DNA of 64,000 nt from contig CAVYNA010000004.1 in assembly GCA_963769765.1 (NCBI GenBank), positions 744,001-808,000 of the forward strand, given 5' to 3'. Made by a program: the position numbers and the translations under genes. The DNA comes from Bog-756 sp963769765 (GTDB lineage: Bacteria > Actinomycetota > Acidimicrobiia > Acidimicrobiales > RAAP-2). Shown here one piece after another: positions 54,734 to 63,164 of the stretch. The notes beneath the pieces are model-generated. The model searched no databases. It had not been told where the DNA came from and was given only the letters and a program-made list of their open reading frames with translations. Within the stretch, counting starts at the first letter, position 1; each line of letters opens with the position of its first letter.

Positions 54734-56938
54734 ATGGAGATCGTCCGGAGGTGCATCAGACCCAGGTCCGGTCGTCATCCGGAACAGGGAAAGCGTGCCC
54801 TCTTGGCCTCGCTGCTCGTCACAGTACTGACGATGGCGATCACCGCGGCGCTCGTCACTCCCGCGGCTGCGACATCGACGGTCTTCCCCGTGGTCGGGAC
54901 CGCGCAGCTCACCGGTCTCTACTGCCCGTCGACGACGAACTGTCTTGCGGTCGGCAGCTACGGAAGTCTCGGCGCCTTCTACGCGACGCTCGCAAACGGC
55001 TCAGTCTCCGGTTCGCAAGCTATCCCAGAGATGAACTTGATCACCGCGTTGACCTGTCCGACCCAATTCGGCTGTTACGCGGTCGGCCAGGCCGCCTATC
55101 CCAACAGTGGCGGCGCGATCGAGGCGTTCGACTTCGGCGTCCCCCAGCCAGTGGCGTTCACCACGGGCACGACGCTCCATACGACACTGAACTCCGTTGC
55201 CTGCGCGCCTGCGAGCGACAACTGCGTCGCGGTCGGCACGGAGCAGGTGAGTGCGCAAACGTTCCCCTATACCGAGGGCGTCGTCGTCAACCTCTCGAAC
55301 GGAGTCCCCACCGGTCCCGCTCAAGTACTGTCGAACTTTGCAAGTGTCAACGGCATCGCCTGTCCCACGCCAGCCACTTGCTACGCGGTCGGAGAGACTC
55401 AGACCACAAGTACCGCGCAGTACGTCGCGGGCTTGCTCACGATCGCCAGTGGCGTAGCGGGCACGACACAGACGATCCCATCGATGCTCGAGCTCACTAC
55501 TGTCTCCTGCGAGAGCGCGACGACCTGCTGGGCAGCGGTCAATGGAACGGCGGTTGAGATCACGTCGGGTGCGCCCGGAATCCCGGTGACACTTGCCGGT
55601 TTCAACGACGTCGTCGCATCGACCTGCCCGAGTTCGAGCCTCTGCTACATCATCGGGACCTCCGGATCGACCGCGGTCGCCGTGCCCATTGTCAGCGATG
55701 TGCCCGCGACCACGATCGACATCGCTCGTATGAGCAATCTCGACGCTCTCTCATGCCCGGTCCCCGGCCAGTGCGACGCTGCGGGCTCCATTCCGAACGG
55801 GTTCTCCAATGTCGGCGCAATCATGGTCGATGCATTGCCCACCCCGCCACCGACGATCACGTCGGTCTCCCTCGGCGGCACCGCTGCAGCTCCCACAGTG
55901 AGCGTTACCGGCACCTCGTTCGGCGACCTTCCGCCCACACCATCTCCGACCGTGAGTTTGCAGTGCGTTCCCCACGACACGAGCTTCGATTACCCGGCGG
56001 GCACACTTTCCTTCACCGATACCACTGGTGCGTGGTCGGCCGGCACGCCCGGATCATGCGTCGGCGTGCGAGTGAGCTCGTGGAGCAACACCAAGGTCGT
56101 CTTCACACCGGGTGCCGGCTATGTCTACCCATTGCTCGACTTGGGGGACGCGTTCACCGTGTCCGTGGATGGCGCAACGTTCACTGGTGCGTCGACGCTC
56201 GCAAGCGCTCCTGTCCCGGTGGTCAAGGCGGTCACCTTCAGTGGAAGCGGTCCCGCCGAGCAGGTCACGGTGACCGGATCCAACTTCGGCACGGGACAGC
56301 CGGTCCCCAACCCGACGACCCCCCTCACCTGCGTCGAAGGTGACACTAGCCACACTTTCGGGTCAGCTGCCCTCTACTTCCTCGACAGCTCCGGCGGCTG
56401 GGGCGCCGGACAGACCGGCGACTGCCTCGGCCTCACCATCGCGTCATGGACAAAGACCAAAGTGGTCATCGGGTTCGGCGCCTTCTACGCCGACGTACCA
56501 CCTGTTGCCAACGGCAACTCGTTCACCCTCGGGATCCTCGGCGTCACCTTCTCCGGCCTCGTCGGCGCGCCTCCACCGCCAACGGTTACCGCGGTTACGT
56601 TTTCGGGAGCCGGCGCTGCGATCAAGGTGAGTATCACCGGCAAGGGATTCGGCACGACCCCACCTTCACCAAATCCCTCGACGCCCATCACCTGCGTCGC
56701 TGGAGACACGAGCTTCACGTACAACCCTGGCGTGCTCATGTTCACCGACATCACGCAGAACTGGACGGCGGGCGAGGTCGGTGACTGCATCGGTTTGACC
56801 GTGAAGTCCTGGCGCAATACCAAAGTGGTCCTCGGGTTCGGGGCGGACTACCCGAATTTCCACCCGGTCACGTCCGGTGACAGCTACCAACTTCAAATTC
56901 TCGGTGCAACGTTCGATGGCACTGCAGCAACGGTGTAG
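54734..56938 (+). CDS. Secreted protein with seven Cys-pair repeats and three IPT-like C-terminal domains
   Basis: The 734-residue protein has a basic N-terminus and signal helix (LASLLVTVLTMAITAALVTPAAA). Seven units with the pattern CPSxxxCxAVG follow (LYCPSTTNCLAVG, LTCPTQFGCYAVG, VACAPASDNCVAVG, IACPTPATCYAVG, VSCESATTCWAAV, STCPSSSLCYIIG, LSCPVPGQCDAAG), compatible with a seven-bladed propeller. Three copies of a domain of about 115 residues come last, each with C-V-x-x-DTS and GxCxGxxxxSWxxTKVV motifs that could form a disulfide. No enzyme motif is visible. GGAGG precedes the ATG by 8 bases. It is followed 13 bp later by another large secreted protein. Confidence 0.75.
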   Translation: MEIVRRCIRPRSGRHPEQGKRALLASLLVTVLTMAITAALVTPAAATSTVFPVVGTAQLTGLYCPSTTNCLAVGSYGSLGAFYATLANGSVSGSQAIPEMNLITALTCPTQFGCYAVGQAAYPNSGGAIEAFDFGVPQPVAFTTGTTLHTTLNSVACAPASDNCVAVGTEQVSAQTFPYTEGVVVNLSNGVPTGPAQVLSNFASVNGIACPTPATCYAVGETQTTSTAQYVAGLLTIASGVAGTTQTIPSMLELTTVSCESATTCWAAVNGTAVEITSGAPGIPVTLAGFNDVVASTCPSSSLCYIIGTSGSTAVAVPIVSDVPATTIDIARMSNLDALSCPVPGQCDAAGSIPNGFSNVGAIMVDALPTPPPTITSVSLGGTAAAPTVSVTGTSFGDLPPTPSPTVSLQCVPHDTSFDYPAGTLSFTDTTGAWSAGTPGSCVGVRVSSWSNTKVVFTPGAGYVYPLLDLGDAFTVSVDGATFTGASTLASAPVPVVKAVTFSGSGPAEQVTVTGSNFGTGQPVPNPTTPLTCVEGDTSHTFGSAALYFLDSSGGWGAGQTGDCLGLTIASWTKTKVVIGFGAFYADVPPVANGNSFTLGILGVTFSGLVGAPPPPTVTAVTFSGAGAAIKVSITGKGFGTTPPSPNPSTPITCVAGDTSFTYNPGVLMFTDITQNWTAGEVGDCIGLTVKSWRNTKVVLGFGADYPNFHPVTSGDSYQLQILGATFDGTAATV

Positions 56939-56951
56939 GAGGAGAGACGGG

Positions 56952-59900
56952 ATGAAGCGGTGGGGACGGCCGGATCCTTCGAAGGGGTGCGTGCTCGGAT
57001 CGGATCGGCGAGGTCACCGATCCGTTAACTGGTCGGCCCGCATCGCCGCCGCCTCAGGCCTGTCCGTCGCCGCTCTGGCGACCAGCCTGTCGACGGCAGC
57101 TGCGACGCCTTTGTCGGGGGCCGGACCTTCGATCGCGCAGACGGCGGCCGCCTCCGGCTCCCCACAGGGCTCGACGACGTCCGCGCCGCACGTCTCCCCG
57201 ACAACAACCACACCCACCGCTCCATCGACGTCGGCGCCAACGTTGTCGTCGCCATCGACCACGACGACAACGAACATGCTGCCATCCGCGACAGCCGCCT
57301 CGACGGCACCGGCCCGGCGGGCTCGACCGCATCTGTCGCCTCGGACCACCCGTGCGCGTCCTACCGGCATCCAGCCGATCGTCGCCGCTGGCATCCAGCC
57401 GTTCGTCGGCACCGGTTCCTCATCGCGGATCGGCTCGACCACGAGGAAGGGGGCGGCGGCGCCCCGAATCCTGGCCGCCACATCTCAGCCCAATCCGCCC
57501 GGACGTGTCTCGCAGATCACCGGCTACGCCGGCAACAACTTCGGACCACTCAACACCGCGAACCTCTCCGAGACGATCGTCCTTCCGTCGGTCACACAAG
57601 GGAGCGTCTCAAATCCGCCGTCGCCCTGGCCGTCCACGATGGGCGGCTCGCAGGCCTCGGTTGGCCTGTTCAACGGACCGTGGGGCGTACAGATCTTCCT
57701 CGACTACAACAACGTCGGCGGTCCGAGTTGGAAGGGTATGCGGGTCATCACGTCGATGGATCCGAACTGCGGTCGGCCGGTCGGCTGCACCGTCTACCAA
57801 CCCGGCTTCTTCCCGGGGGACACCGTCCAATTGACGCTCGATTCGACGACGTCCTCCACGGCCGGGGCGATCACCGATCTGAGCAACGGCAATTCACAGT
57901 CGTGGTCCGGACCCGGCATCAACAACTCCAGCGCCCAGATCCAGATGGGGGTCGAGGACTACTGCTACCTCAGCGCAGGTGAAACGTCAGGGGACACACC
58001 CTGCAGCAACGTGGCACCTGGCTCCGCGCTGGGTCCACCACCCGGATTCTCCTCCTTCGGTTTGGTCACCTTCACCGGTGCGACCGTCAACGGAACATCG
58101 ATCGGAACGCTCTTCAACGGCGGCACTCTCGGGTTCTGGGATCAGCTGATCTCGACGTGGGGTGCGATGTCCGATCTGCAGAGCACCTATGTGGGAAGCG
58201 GGTCGACCTTCACTGTCAACGAGTCCGACATCCCGCTTCCGACGGCGACGCTCGCGGTGGGCACCCCCTCCGCCGTCGACCGACCGTCGACAGGCACCAC
58301 GACGATCCCCTTCACCGTGACACTGTCTGCGGCGAGTTCGCAGCAGGTGTACGTCGACTACGCGACGGTCGACGGCACCACGACCGCGGGCAACGTCTTC
58401 CCCGCAACCGCAGGCAATGACTATCAAGGTGCTTCTGGCTATCTCTACTTTGCACCGGGCACCACCACCCAGACCGTCCCGGTAACGATCATCGGCGGAC
58501 CCGAACAGGGCGGCGACCATACCTTCAGCTTCCAGATCTCCAATCCGGCCTACACACTGATCGGCGCGAATTCGGCACAAGGGACCATCCACGAGGGCCC
58601 TGTCGTCTACTCGGTGAGCCCGTCACCTGTGCCACTCACCGGTGACGGCATCGGCATCACCGTCAACGGTGCGGACTTCGGCACCACCGGTGACACCGTG
58701 CGGTTCTGTGTTGCTGCCGGATACAACGGCACCGGTTGCGTCCCCGGGCTCAGCCCGTCCGTGGTCAGTGACAATGAGATCACGTTGGTCGCGCCCGATG
58801 CGTCCCACATCGCGCCATCCCAGCAGAGCCAGTTCAGTGCCGACACGATCGTCACCGATGCGAAGGGCGCCTCGAGCCCGATCGATCCGAACACCGACCA
58901 GATCCAGCTCGGCTGCAATTCGGTCACCGTCACCGACGGGAGCTACGACGTCCACGGCTGCCTGACAGAGGAGGCCTACAACAACAACGACAACACCGAT
59001 CAGCAGTCGTCGGTGGACGGATTGGACTACTCGGCCAACCCGACGGATCAGGTGAACTACAGCACCTCGGCCGGAGGATCGGTCGCCTCTCAAAGTACCT
59101 CGACCGTCTCGCTCAACCTGCAGAACACCCTCATCAAGATCTTCAAGGGCCCGGTGAGCGCAAAGCTCTCCCAGCCGATGACGTTCGCGATTCCCGCCAA
59201 CACGCAGATCGCCGGCATGAAGCTGTCGGGCAATCTCACGATCACCCCGGTCATCCCCGGGCAAGCGACCGGGACGGTGTCCGTCACCCTTCCGGGCGTC
59301 ATCGGCGCATCCAGCGGCATCGGCGGCGCGACGGGCACGCTGACCTTCACCACAACCACCCCGGGTGGCGGCAGCCTCGGAGGGCTGTCCAATCTCTCGA
59401 TCTCGGTGCCGCAGGCGAACTTCATGAACCTGTTCGCGCTCACCAATGTGACACTCGACTATCAGAGCAGCGGCGGCCGACACGACTGGAAGGTGAGCGG
59501 CACCGCGAGCAGCGGAGCGGGGAAGACCACCAGGTTCAGCGGCAAGCTGACTGCGACACCCACCGGGTCCATCACCGCGGCGTCGCTCAAGATCGGCTCG
59601 GTCAGCCTGGCCGGTCTCGTCGACATCAAAGACCTCGCGGTCAAGCTCAAGAAGGGCGCCTGGTCAGGTAGCGCAACCATCACCCAGAAGACGCAGAAAG
59701 GTACCGAAAAGGCCAAGGTGGCGCTGTCATTCACCAGCTCGGGCGTCTTGACGTCCGGTTCGATCGACGCGAGCAATGTACCTGTCTTCGGTGTCCTCGA
59801 CGTCTCGAGCTTCAAAATGTCCTTTGCCGGTGGTACCTGGACTCTGAGCGTGGCCGCCGCCGCGGCCGGCAGCGGTGGTTCGGCGGGTCTGACCGTGACC

Positions 59901-60725
59901 AACGGGGTCGTCACGCAGGCGACACTGACGGTCACCAATCTCTCGTTCCTCGGCAAGTTCACGATTGCGACGGCCACCATCTCCTATTCGGCTGCCGCGC
60001 CCAATCCCACGTGCACAACCGTCACTGGGACGGAGATCTGGTGCGGCACCTGGCAAGTCGACCTGCCTCAGACCACGACCATTAACGGCGTTTCAGGTTC
60101 GCTCGCCTTCCAGGACGGTCAGTTCGCGTCGGCATCCATCGACGTCACCGGCAACGTGCCGCTTCTCGACGGGGTCTTCCTGACCAGTCTCGGCGGGACA
60201 CTGACGCTGAATCCGGCACCGACCACCATCTCCGGTCACGCGACGCTCACCTTCGGACCGACCGTCAACGGTTCGACGCTGCTCTCACTCGCCGCGGAGC
60301 TCACTCGGAAATTCCCGAGCGGAACCACATCTGGGACCTACGACGCATCGGGCACCCTCAGCGCCCTGAGCCAGGTGCTCGGAACTGCGACCATCACAGT
60401 GCCCGACGGCACCGGCGCGACGACCTTCGGGCTCTCCCTCGGCCCGAGCCCTGCCACCGGACTCTCATACTCCGCACTCGGCGTCACTGCCCAGGTGACC
60501 GGCTCGCTGAAGGGCACCTTCAACTCGGGGACCTTCACGCTGTCCGGAAGCGTCAACGTCGCGGTCAACGGTGGTGCGCCGATCGCCGGCAACATGAAAG
60601 CGGACAACAAGGGTATGGCAGCGTGCGCCTCGAGCGCGCTCGGAGAGGTCGGCTTCGAATACATCTGGTCGACTGGAGCGGTCAGCACATTCGGGAGCAA
60701 TGGCTGCAGCGAGCGCGGCTTCTGA
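56952..60725 (+). CDS. Very large secreted beta-domain protein (Calx-beta plus IPT-like)
   Basis: The 1257-residue protein starts after AGGAGGAG. It has a signal segment (IAAASGLSVAALATSLSTAAA), then a long Thr/Ser/Pro-rich stretch (about 60-150). A Calx-beta domain is near 429-546 (TIPFTVTLSAASSQQVYVDYATVDGTT, QTVPVTIIGG, HTFSFQIS). An IPT-like unit is near 551-656 (VYSVSPSPVPLTGDGIGITVNGADFG). The C-terminal 550 residues are Gly/Ser/Thr-rich beta repeats without a family I recognise. No anchor or LPXTG motif is seen. It probably acts at the cell surface with the preceding protein. GC usage is more relaxed than in the core region. Confidence 0.75.
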   Translation: MKRWGRPDPSKGCVLGSDRRGHRSVNWSARIAAASGLSVAALATSLSTAAATPLSGAGPSIAQTAAASGSPQGSTTSAPHVSPTTTTPTAPSTSAPTLSSPSTTTTTNMLPSATAASTAPARRARPHLSPRTTRARPTGIQPIVAAGIQPFVGTGSSSRIGSTTRKGAAAPRILAATSQPNPPGRVSQITGYAGNNFGPLNTANLSETIVLPSVTQGSVSNPPSPWPSTMGGSQASVGLFNGPWGVQIFLDYNNVGGPSWKGMRVITSMDPNCGRPVGCTVYQPGFFPGDTVQLTLDSTTSSTAGAITDLSNGNSQSWSGPGINNSSAQIQMGVEDYCYLSAGETSGDTPCSNVAPGSALGPPPGFSSFGLVTFTGATVNGTSIGTLFNGGTLGFWDQLISTWGAMSDLQSTYVGSGSTFTVNESDIPLPTATLAVGTPSAVDRPSTGTTTIPFTVTLSAASSQQVYVDYATVDGTTTAGNVFPATAGNDYQGASGYLYFAPGTTTQTVPVTIIGGPEQGGDHTFSFQISNPAYTLIGANSAQGTIHEGPVVYSVSPSPVPLTGDGIGITVNGADFGTTGDTVRFCVAAGYNGTGCVPGLSPSVVSDNEITLVAPDASHIAPSQQSQFSADTIVTDAKGASSPIDPNTDQIQLGCNSVTVTDGSYDVHGCLTEEAYNNNDNTDQQSSVDGLDYSANPTDQVNYSTSAGGSVASQSTSTVSLNLQNTLIKIFKGPVSAKLSQPMTFAIPANTQIAGMKLSGNLTITPVIPGQATGTVSVTLPGVIGASSGIGGATGTLTFTTTTPGGGSLGGLSNLSISVPQANFMNLFALTNVTLDYQSSGGRHDWKVSGTASSGAGKTTRFSGKLTATPTGSITAASLKIGSVSLAGLVDIKDLAVKLKKGAWSGSATITQKTQKGTEKAKVALSFTSSGVLTSGSIDASNVPVFGVLDVSSFKMSFAGGTWTLSVAAAAAGSGGSAGLTVTNGVVTQATLTVTNLSFLGKFTIATATISYSAAAPNPTCTTVTGTEIWCGTWQVDLPQTTTINGVSGSLAFQDGQFASASIDVTGNVPLLDGVFLTSLGGTLTLNPAPTTISGHATLTFGPTVNGSTLLSLAAELTRKFPSGTTSGTYDASGTLSALSQVLGTATITVPDGTGATTFGLSLGPSPATGLSYSALGVTAQVTGSLKGTFNSGTFTLSGSVNVAVNGGAPIAGNMKADNKGMAACASSALGEVGFEYIWSTGAVSTFGSNGCSERGF

Positions 60726-60802
60726 CCCTTGCCCGCTCAGCCGGCGTCTGCACGTCGTCGGCTCTTCCGGACAGTCGAAACGCGCCGGCACCCGAGCCGG
60801 CA

Positions 60803-61150
60803 CTAGACGTTCGTCGGCATGCCCGCCGGATGGAGCCCTACGCAGACCACCTCGAGCATGCGATCGCGCGCATCACGATCGAGTGACACATCGTCCGCCG
60901 CCCGACACACCCCCACCACGAGCCCCAGGACTTCTCGTGTCCCCACGCCCTCGCGTACCGCACCGGCCGACACCGCAGTACGGCGCATTCGCTCGACGCC
61001 GGCGAGCAGCTCGTCGATCCTCTCCGCGCATCGCGACTTCACGTCGATACCCGCGGCACCGAGAGCGTCGATGAGGTCGTGTTTGTTGGAGGCCTTGGAG
61101 GCGAGCTCACGGAAGAACGTGTAGAAGGTCGCACTACCGGCAGAGACGCG
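60803..61150 (-). pseudogene. TetR-family regulator fragment, N-terminus lost
   Basis: The minus frame, opened by a stop at 61151-61153, reads VSAGSATFYTFFRELASKAS, a damaged TetR recognition-helix/linker region. It continues HDLIDALGAAGIDVKSRCAERIDELL to AVREGVGTREVLGLVVGVCRAA, the usual TetR C-terminal domain. The first about 30 residues of the HTH are missing and no start is available before the stop. It lies about 200 bp from the 165-bp repeat at 61349, suggesting truncation by a rearrangement. Confidence 0.6.
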
Positions 61151-61348
61151 TCATCACCCGTGGCGGCCCTCCGCTTCCAGCACGCGGTCCGACCGGGACC
61201 AGGTCCTTGCCGCTGCGCTCGCCGATCTGAGCCGCAAGGCGGAGGTCGCTCCTCATCGAAACGCGCGATGGGGGCTGAGGAGGTACCGAAGACAGAGTCC
61301 GATGACGCCGACATTGTGCCCATCAACAGGGCCGATCAACTGGCCCTC

Positions 61349-61513
61349 CACGAGAGCGGACGACGGGATTCGAACCCGCGACCCTCACCTTGGCAAGGCC
61401 ACCGCGCCGAACGGCGGCGAACCGTCACGAACCATCATGGCTGCTCAGAGCCACTACATGTTCGTCAGCGAATGAGGTCGAACGGCAGCGTTCGCGCGAT
61501 GGACGCGCGATGG
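61349..61513 (-). repeat. 165-bp direct repeat, copy 2, with tRNA-Gly 3-prime remnant
   Basis: It is the partner of 52455-52619, in the same orientation. On the minus strand it holds the tRNA-Gly 3-prime portion with GCC anticodon loop (TTGCCAA), a good T-arm (GTTCGAATCCC) and an acceptor end (GTCCGCT). The sequence upstream does not form the D-arm or pair as an anticodon stem, so no functional tRNA is encoded here. Confidence 0.75.
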
Positions 61514-61638
61514 AAGCCGGTCCATCTGGGGACGCACCCCAGCCCAATGATCCACCGCTATTGATTCAACCACCGTGACCGGCCCGCTGATCAGAGGCGA
61601 GGACAGACCCCACTTGCGGCGACAGCCTGAGCTACAAG

Positions 61639-62703
61639 TCACGCTTCATCGTTCGGCAACTGGCCATCGTGATGCACGTCGTCACTCGAAAGCGGAAGGT
61701 AGACGTGCAGACGCCAGTCGCCTTTTGGGGCTCCCATGCGCAGTGCCTGACATACCGCCACCTGCCCCACCCGCGTCGCGGCGGCAAGCGATTGACGGTA
61801 CGGCTCGGCTTCGGAACGAGGTATGAGACCCAGCCGTGCGGGTCTCGCTGAGGAGGCGGCTGAGCGCTCCCACACCTCGATTAATCCGCTGGGCCCCTCT
61901 CGGAGCGCGACTTTCGCCGACGTCACCGTTCGTGATGCGAAGACGGCCCCATTCGCCATGGCGGTCAGACGCGATTGCGCGCCCGCGTCCAAGTTCACCT
62001 CGACCGATTCGTCACCCCTCTCGATCGTGAATTCAGTCGCTTCGTCGTCAGGTGAGTCCTCTTCTCCATTGCCGTCGTTGCGAAGCAGTCGGACGATGCC
62101 GCCGATCCATCGCCCCGTTCCCTCGATCATGTCGATCGTGGTACGAGCATCCTCGAGCCGGCTCGTCACGCCCATCGCCCGGTCCAAGATCATCGGCCGG
62201 ACATGGGCGGGGGGAACGGGAAGCCCGTGCTCGGGCCAGATCCGCTCGAGGAGTTCCTCGACCTCGTCGCGTTCGAGGCCGTGGGCACGCCGTCGGAGCT
62301 CTTCGCGGGCGCTCGCCCTTCGGCGACCCTTGTCCACGCTTGTCCGTACCACCTGAGGCCAGTCCAGTCTTCCGTTCTTCCCCATATTGCTCGCCACGTT
62401 GCTGCGCTTGAGGAGGCGCAAGGTGCCGGGGCACTGGCATGCGCCAGGCCACCTTGCAGCGTTTTCCTGACCTGTTAATTGACAGTCGAGATGGCAGGCG
62501 CATGAGCAGACCGCGATCGACTCGAGGTTTCCGGTGATCCGATAGGGCGGTGGCCAAATCTCGACTCCATCGAGGACATGGAAGCACGTGGTATGACGGC
62601 CGTCACGGCACCACATGCTCTGGGACAGATCCCCGGCTACCTTCTCCACCTCACCATTGTCTCCGACATTCGACGAAAGCACTACGTAGCGCGCCGACGC
62701 CAC
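61639..62703 (-). CDS. Hypothetical Cys-rich protein
   Basis: The 354-residue protein has an N-terminal segment with clustered Cys/His (MWCRDGRHTTCFHVLDG near 30-46 and CSCACHLDC, then ACQCPG, near 66-93), likely a metal-binding module. A central charged region follows (RRASAREELRRRAHGLERDEVEELLERIW near 127-155). The C-terminal half is acidic (DGNGEEDSPDDEATEF near 210-225) and has a β-strand end. I recognise no family. The GTG start at 62703 is uncertain; the internal Met at about residue 30 is possible. It lies between the repeat copy and the IS21 element, so it may be mobile-island cargo. Confidence 0.55.
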   Translation of the reverse strand: MASARYVVLSSNVGDNGEVEKVAGDLSQSMWCRDGRHTTCFHVLDGVEIWPPPYRITGNLESIAVCSCACHLDCQLTGQENAARWPGACQCPGTLRLLKRSNVASNMGKNGRLDWPQVVRTSVDKGRRRASAREELRRRAHGLERDEVEELLERIWPEHGLPVPPAHVRPMILDRAMGVTSRLEDARTTIDMIEGTGRWIGGIVRLLRNDGNGEEDSPDDEATEFTIERGDESVEVNLDAGAQSRLTAMANGAVFASRTVTSAKVALREGPSGLIEVWERSAASSARPARLGLIPRSEAEPYRQSLAAATRVGQVAVCQALRMGAPKGDWRLHVYLPLSSDDVHHDGQLPNDEA

Positions 62704-63164
62704 GTAGCTATACCCGATGCCGATTCGCCGGACGATTCTTCATCCTCTTGGGATCGGCGTCGCCTGCCGGCAACTGGAGCACGGAACACTGAGAGCACCA
62801 ACTCTGAGACATCGCTCCAGCCGGTGTCGAATTCAGACACGGTGCCTATCGGCCGGCGCGATGCGTCGAATCCATTTGCCGTGGACGTCTCGCGTGTGAC
62901 GGTGAGCACGTGCCCGAGGTTTCCATCATCGCCTCCGTTGGTTGCATCTCAATGGCTCTTGCGATCTCTGCTGCTCACGCGCCGGTGAACGTTTCGCAAA
63001 ACGTCTTGACTCGTGCCTCGGAAGAGGTCAGCCTGCACGGAGAGTAGTTGGACCATTACTCACCGTGATATCCCAGTGGCCCGGGCCCGATCGGTGGGAG
63101 AGGGGCAAACGATGAGCCTTCGTATCGGACACGGGCGTATGCGCGGGAACGGAATCCGGCAGAG
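62704..63164. other. Gene-poor stretch before the IS21 end
   Basis: About 460 bp with lower GC than the core. A 75-codon minus-strand frame (62682-62909) overlaps the start of the hypothetical gene but has no clear ribosome binding site. I see no other gene, hairpin or repeat here. Confidence 0.35.

Noticed and set aside
54485..54778. Minus-strand frame ending PWEVKPEFWEDDCGK
   Set aside because: The C-terminal part looks plausible but there is no start, Shine-Dalgarno or recognised family, and it overlaps the start of the large secreted gene.
61079..61578. Open frames with DSNPRPSPWQGHR-type peptides, and similar ones at 52238-52573
   Set aside because: These are translations across tRNA-Gly sequence, a well-known annotation artefact, not proteins.
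62682..62909. 75-residue minus-strand frame before the Cys-rich hypothetical
   Set aside because: No clear ribosome binding site or family and it overlaps the next gene start; too weak to call.
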